From Colwellia sp. 12G3 (GTDB lineage: Bacteria; Pseudomonadota; Gammaproteobacteria; Enterobacterales; Alteromonadaceae), in the NCBI RefSeq assembly GCF_002836775.1, contig NZ_PJAQ01000068.1:62001-126000 (forward strand): 64,000 bases of DNA, in the 5' to 3' direction. The translations under genes and the position numbers were made by a program. Each line of letters starts with the position of its first letter. Positions within the stretch are counted from its first letter, which is position 1. Positions 61,573 through 64,000 of the stretch are shown one piece after another. The notes under the pieces were generated by a model. The model did no database searches. It had not been told where the DNA came from and saw nothing but the letters and a program-made list of their open reading frames with translations.

Positions 61573-64000
61573 TTATAAACGATAAATATTATCGGCACTG
61601 TCTCGGTCAATATATTTTACAAAAGGGTCTACGCCAGCAAAGGTAGGCTTACCTTGAACTCGAATAGTCACTTCATTAGTACCTGTTTTAATTTGATGTT
61701 TCGCTAGGTATAAAACAAAGTCCTTTGCTGAAAGGTCTTCAGGGTCTGCGCTAAACAAACCAATATCAATTGAGTCAACAAAATCAACTTCGGTTTCTTT
61801 CCCTTGGCCATCGGCTCTTTTAAGTGCAGCATCAATGGTTAGTGTTACATCATAAAAGTCATCCATACCTTCAACAGCAACGACTTTTACGTCACTCGTC
61901 TTTAAGTCATATAAACTAATATGCTCAAACATATTGCTAACAAAAGACTTTTCTTCCTCTGTTGCATCATGCGTAATATAAGCGATTAAATCTAATGTGG
62001 TTGGATAAGGCGTACTTTGATATTTAAAGTCTTCTAAGAAGCGTTGCAGTGATGCATTAACTCTTTCTTCACCAAAACGATCTTTAAGGGCCATCATGAC
62101 AACGGAGCCTTTACGGTAATGAATATATTGCTGATTCTCACTACGGAAAAGCGGCATTTCTTCAATAGACTCGACGCTACGCCCACGTAAATATCGGTCT
62201 AACTCGTATTTCAAAAATTTACGAATTTTTTCTTTTCCGTATTTTTTCTCCATAACCATCAATGCGCTGTATTGTGAAAGACTTTCAGAAATAATGGCAC
62301 TACCTTGTACGTTAGCAGCACCTACTTGATGACCCCACCATTGATGAGCAACTTCATGAGCGGTTACATAATATGCAGGATCAATGTTTTCAGGATCACG
62401 TACATCACTAATAAAGCCAATTTTTTCAGAGTAAGGTACGGTATTAGCAAAACTTTGCGCAAAACTTCTATAACCAGGAAACTCAATAATACGCATTTGC
62501 TTGTGTTGGTACGGTCCAAAGTTATCGGTGAAATAATCGATAGAGTCTTTCACTGACTCTATCATACGGTCAACATTCATCCCGTGGGTTTCATGATAAT
62601 AGACTTCAATACCTATCCCTTTGTATTGTTCTTTTTTATTAGCGAGTTTGGCTGACATCACAGAGTAAAAATTAACCATAGGGGCGTCCATTTTATAATG
62701 GTATATTTTACGCTCACCTTCGGTTTTTTCTGATTGTAAATAACCTGGCGCGATAGCAAACTGATCTTTAGAGGTTGAAATTGTCGCTTCAAAATCAATG
62801 AAACCTACACCATTGCCAAAAAAGCTTTCATTATAAAAACGTTTATCTTCGAGTTTATTAGCTCGTTGTAACGGCTCTAAATCGTGGTTCCTGCGATCAT
62901 GACGATCACTGAGTTGATAACCTGATTGATAACCAAATACTGGAAACAACTCAAAGTTATTAATAAAAGTACCATTTTTAACTAAGCTGAAATCATTATT
63001 ACCGTCGGTAAAACCATTGTTATCGCGTGTTGCCGTTAGCTTACCCTGACGTATTTCACCTGGCTGTAAAGGCTTATCAAAGACAAACCATGCGGTATTG
63101 AATTTAGCATCAACTTCGCCTAATTTACCGCCATCAATTTCAACATTCCATTGCTGTGTATGCTCAGGTTTAGCGACTAAAAACTGTTCAATCGCTTGGC
63201 TTGATGTATTGGTTAACGTTAATTCAGCTACCGCTTCAATACGTCTTTCTTTAGGATAGATATCTACTTTAGCGTGAGTTTTAGTCACCGTTGGAATAGC
63301 CGCATTAAGCTGTTCAACATACTTTTTCTCATAAGCAGCTTGCAAGTCTTCACGATCGTCACTAATCACATATTCATTCACAACGCGAGTATTGTAATGA
63401 ATAACACTCCCTGCCCCGACGAATAATACTAAACCTAAAGCTATGGTTACTTTACCTGGCGTAGCAAGGTAATAACTCACTCTATTTAAACGTGTTTTAA
63501 GTTTTTGTGCTGGACCTCTGTGCCAAAGTGCATAAGTTAAACTAGCCAGAACAAGCGTTAAGCCGCCCCAATAAAGCATATACCAATGGTTACTTTCTAA
63601 AAAGCTACCATAGCCATTAATATCTGAATAAGGTACTTGTGGTGCATTAGCAAACTGAAACATATTATGGCTAAAACCAAAATTACTTAACGTCAATGAA
63701 CTAATGAGAAAGAGTACAAATAACATCATACCAATATATTTATTTGGGCTAATAACTTGTAAGAAAAAGGCTAAAACGGCTGTGAAAATTAATGGCACTA
63801 AACCTAAGTAACCTAGACGAACAACGTATTGAGAGAGATCAATATTGTTATAACCTAGCAACCACTGATTGACAATAGTCACGGCTACACCACAAATATA
63901 TAGCAGTACCAGCACCAAACTTATCGCGATAACTTTTGATAGCCAAAAAGTTATGTTATTTACCGGCATAGAATCAACAATATCGCCCATGCCCGAATTA
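61573..64000 (-). CDS. ABC-2 permease/M1 aminopeptidase fusion (partial, N-terminus outside window)
   Basis: At least 808 codons; the frame is open through the window edge, and the residues before MGDIVDSMPV (NSG) continue without a stop, so the true start is outside. N-terminal visible part has about five membrane helices of ABC-2-permease style (to about 200), then an M1 peptidase domain with HEVAHQWWGHQ (about 545-555) and the third zinc ligand in SESLSQYSALMV (Glu569). Such membrane-tethered M1 proteins are usually near 1200 residues. Cleaves N-terminal residues of peptides, in the periplasm judging by topology; which peptides is unknown. Confidence 0.88.
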   Translation of the reverse strand, partial: NSGMGDIVDSMPVNNITFWLSKVIAISLVLVLLYICGVAVTIVNQWLLGYNNIDLSQYVVRLGYLGLVPLIFTAVLAFFLQVISPNKYIGMMLFVLFLISSLTLSNFGFSHNMFQFANAPQVPYSDINGYGSFLESNHWYMLYWGGLTLVLASLTYALWHRGPAQKLKTRLNRVSYYLATPGKVTIALGLVLFVGAGSVIHYNTRVVNEYVISDDREDLQAAYEKKYVEQLNAAIPTVTKTHAKVDIYPKERRIEAVAELTLTNTSSQAIEQFLVAKPEHTQQWNVEIDGGKLGEVDAKFNTAWFVFDKPLQPGEIRQGKLTATRDNNGFTDGNNDFSLVKNGTFINNFELFPVFGYQSGYQLSDRHDRRNHDLEPLQRANKLEDKRFYNESFFGNGVGFIDFEATISTSKDQFAIAPGYLQSEKTEGERKIYHYKMDAPMVNFYSVMSAKLANKKEQYKGIGIEVYYHETHGMNVDRMIESVKDSIDYFTDNFGPYQHKQMRIIEFPGYRSFAQSFANTVPYSEKIGFISDVRDPENIDPAYYVTAHEVAHQWWGHQVGAANVQGSAIISESLSQYSALMVMEKKYGKEKIRKFLKYELDRYLRGRSVESIEEMPLFRSENQQYIHYRKGSVVMMALKDRFGEERVNASLQRFLEDFKYQSTPYPTTLDLIAYITHDATEEEKSFVSNMFEHISLYDLKTSDVKVVAVEGMDDFYDVTLTIDAALKRADGQGKETEVDFVDSIDIGLFSADPEDLSAKDFVLYLAKHQIKTGTNEVTIRVQGKPTFAGVDPFVKYIDRDSADNIYRL

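Noticed and set aside
1..64000. tRNA, rRNA or CRISPR loci
   Set aside because: Reading both strands I found no cloverleaf-type sequence with a TTCGA arm outside coding genes, no rRNA segments, and no short regularly spaced repeats; the array at 53.1-53.9 kb has long units and terminators instead.

Overview
The window is AT-rich gammaproteobacterial chromosome, most likely from Colwellia or a close marine relative in the Alteromonadales. This rests on protein content and gene order: a TtpC-type TonB system, a proteobacterial dedicated sortase cluster, ArfA, an SO_0444-type permease, the rpsP-rimM-trmD-rplS / ffh / ypjD / corB neighbourhood, and several cyclic-di-GMP proteins. I saw no rRNA, tRNA, prophage, complete insertion sequence or CRISPR array. 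Species assignment is inference.

Layout. 1-7.6 kb: the 5' part of an M20 peptidase gene, an acyl-CoA synthetase, an ArsR-type regulator divergent from a permease with two matching operators and a near-consensus promoter, a small remnant of a carboxypeptidase gene, and acetyl-CoA synthetase (acs). 7.2-10 kb: small conserved proteins, proline iminopeptidase and an orphan histidine-kinase-like protein. 10.4-15 kb: one large lipoprotein with eight PKD-like repeats. 15.3-21 kb: the TonB operon (DUF3450, TtpC, ExbB, ExbD, TonB, TPR). 21.4-24 kb: a large PilZ protein. 24.2-31.3 kb: sortase, its LPxTA target, an OmpA-like protein, and the divergent PdsR/PdsS two-component pair. 31.4-36 kb: a TonB-dependent receptor and a surface lipoprotein. 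36-40 kb: ammonium transporter, hemF, arfA and a dienelactone hydrolase. 40-48.5 kb: two GGDEF/EAL proteins flanking the rpsP-rimM-trmD-rplS operon, then ffh. 48.7-52 kb: SO_0444-type permease, ypjD and a CorB-type protein. 52-54.3 kb: a cluster of DnaA-box-like sites, a lytic transglycosylase lipoprotein and a tandem repeat array. 54.3-64 kb: gshA, an M16 protease, a RluA-family pseudouridine synthase, a sodium-dependent transporter, and an M1 aminopeptidase/permease gene that runs off the window.

How genes work together. The TonB operon supplies energy for receptors such as the one at 31.4-34.1 kb. The sortase cluster is a self-contained surface-anchoring module with its own sensor. Three proteins that make, break or bind cyclic-di-GMP suggest active motile/sessile control.

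The most unusual region is 53.13-53.86 kb. Five tandem units each end in an intrinsic terminator whose stem is preserved by paired or wobble base changes. Four of them keep a -10-like TAAAAT about 100 bases upstream of the T-run. I read this as a tandem family of about 100-nt small RNAs with no counterpart I recognise. Other notable points are an arfA gene whose last codons and stop codon lie inside a long hairpin, several small inverted-repeat elements lodged at gene ends, one of which supplies a stop codon, and orphan terminators without an evident gene.
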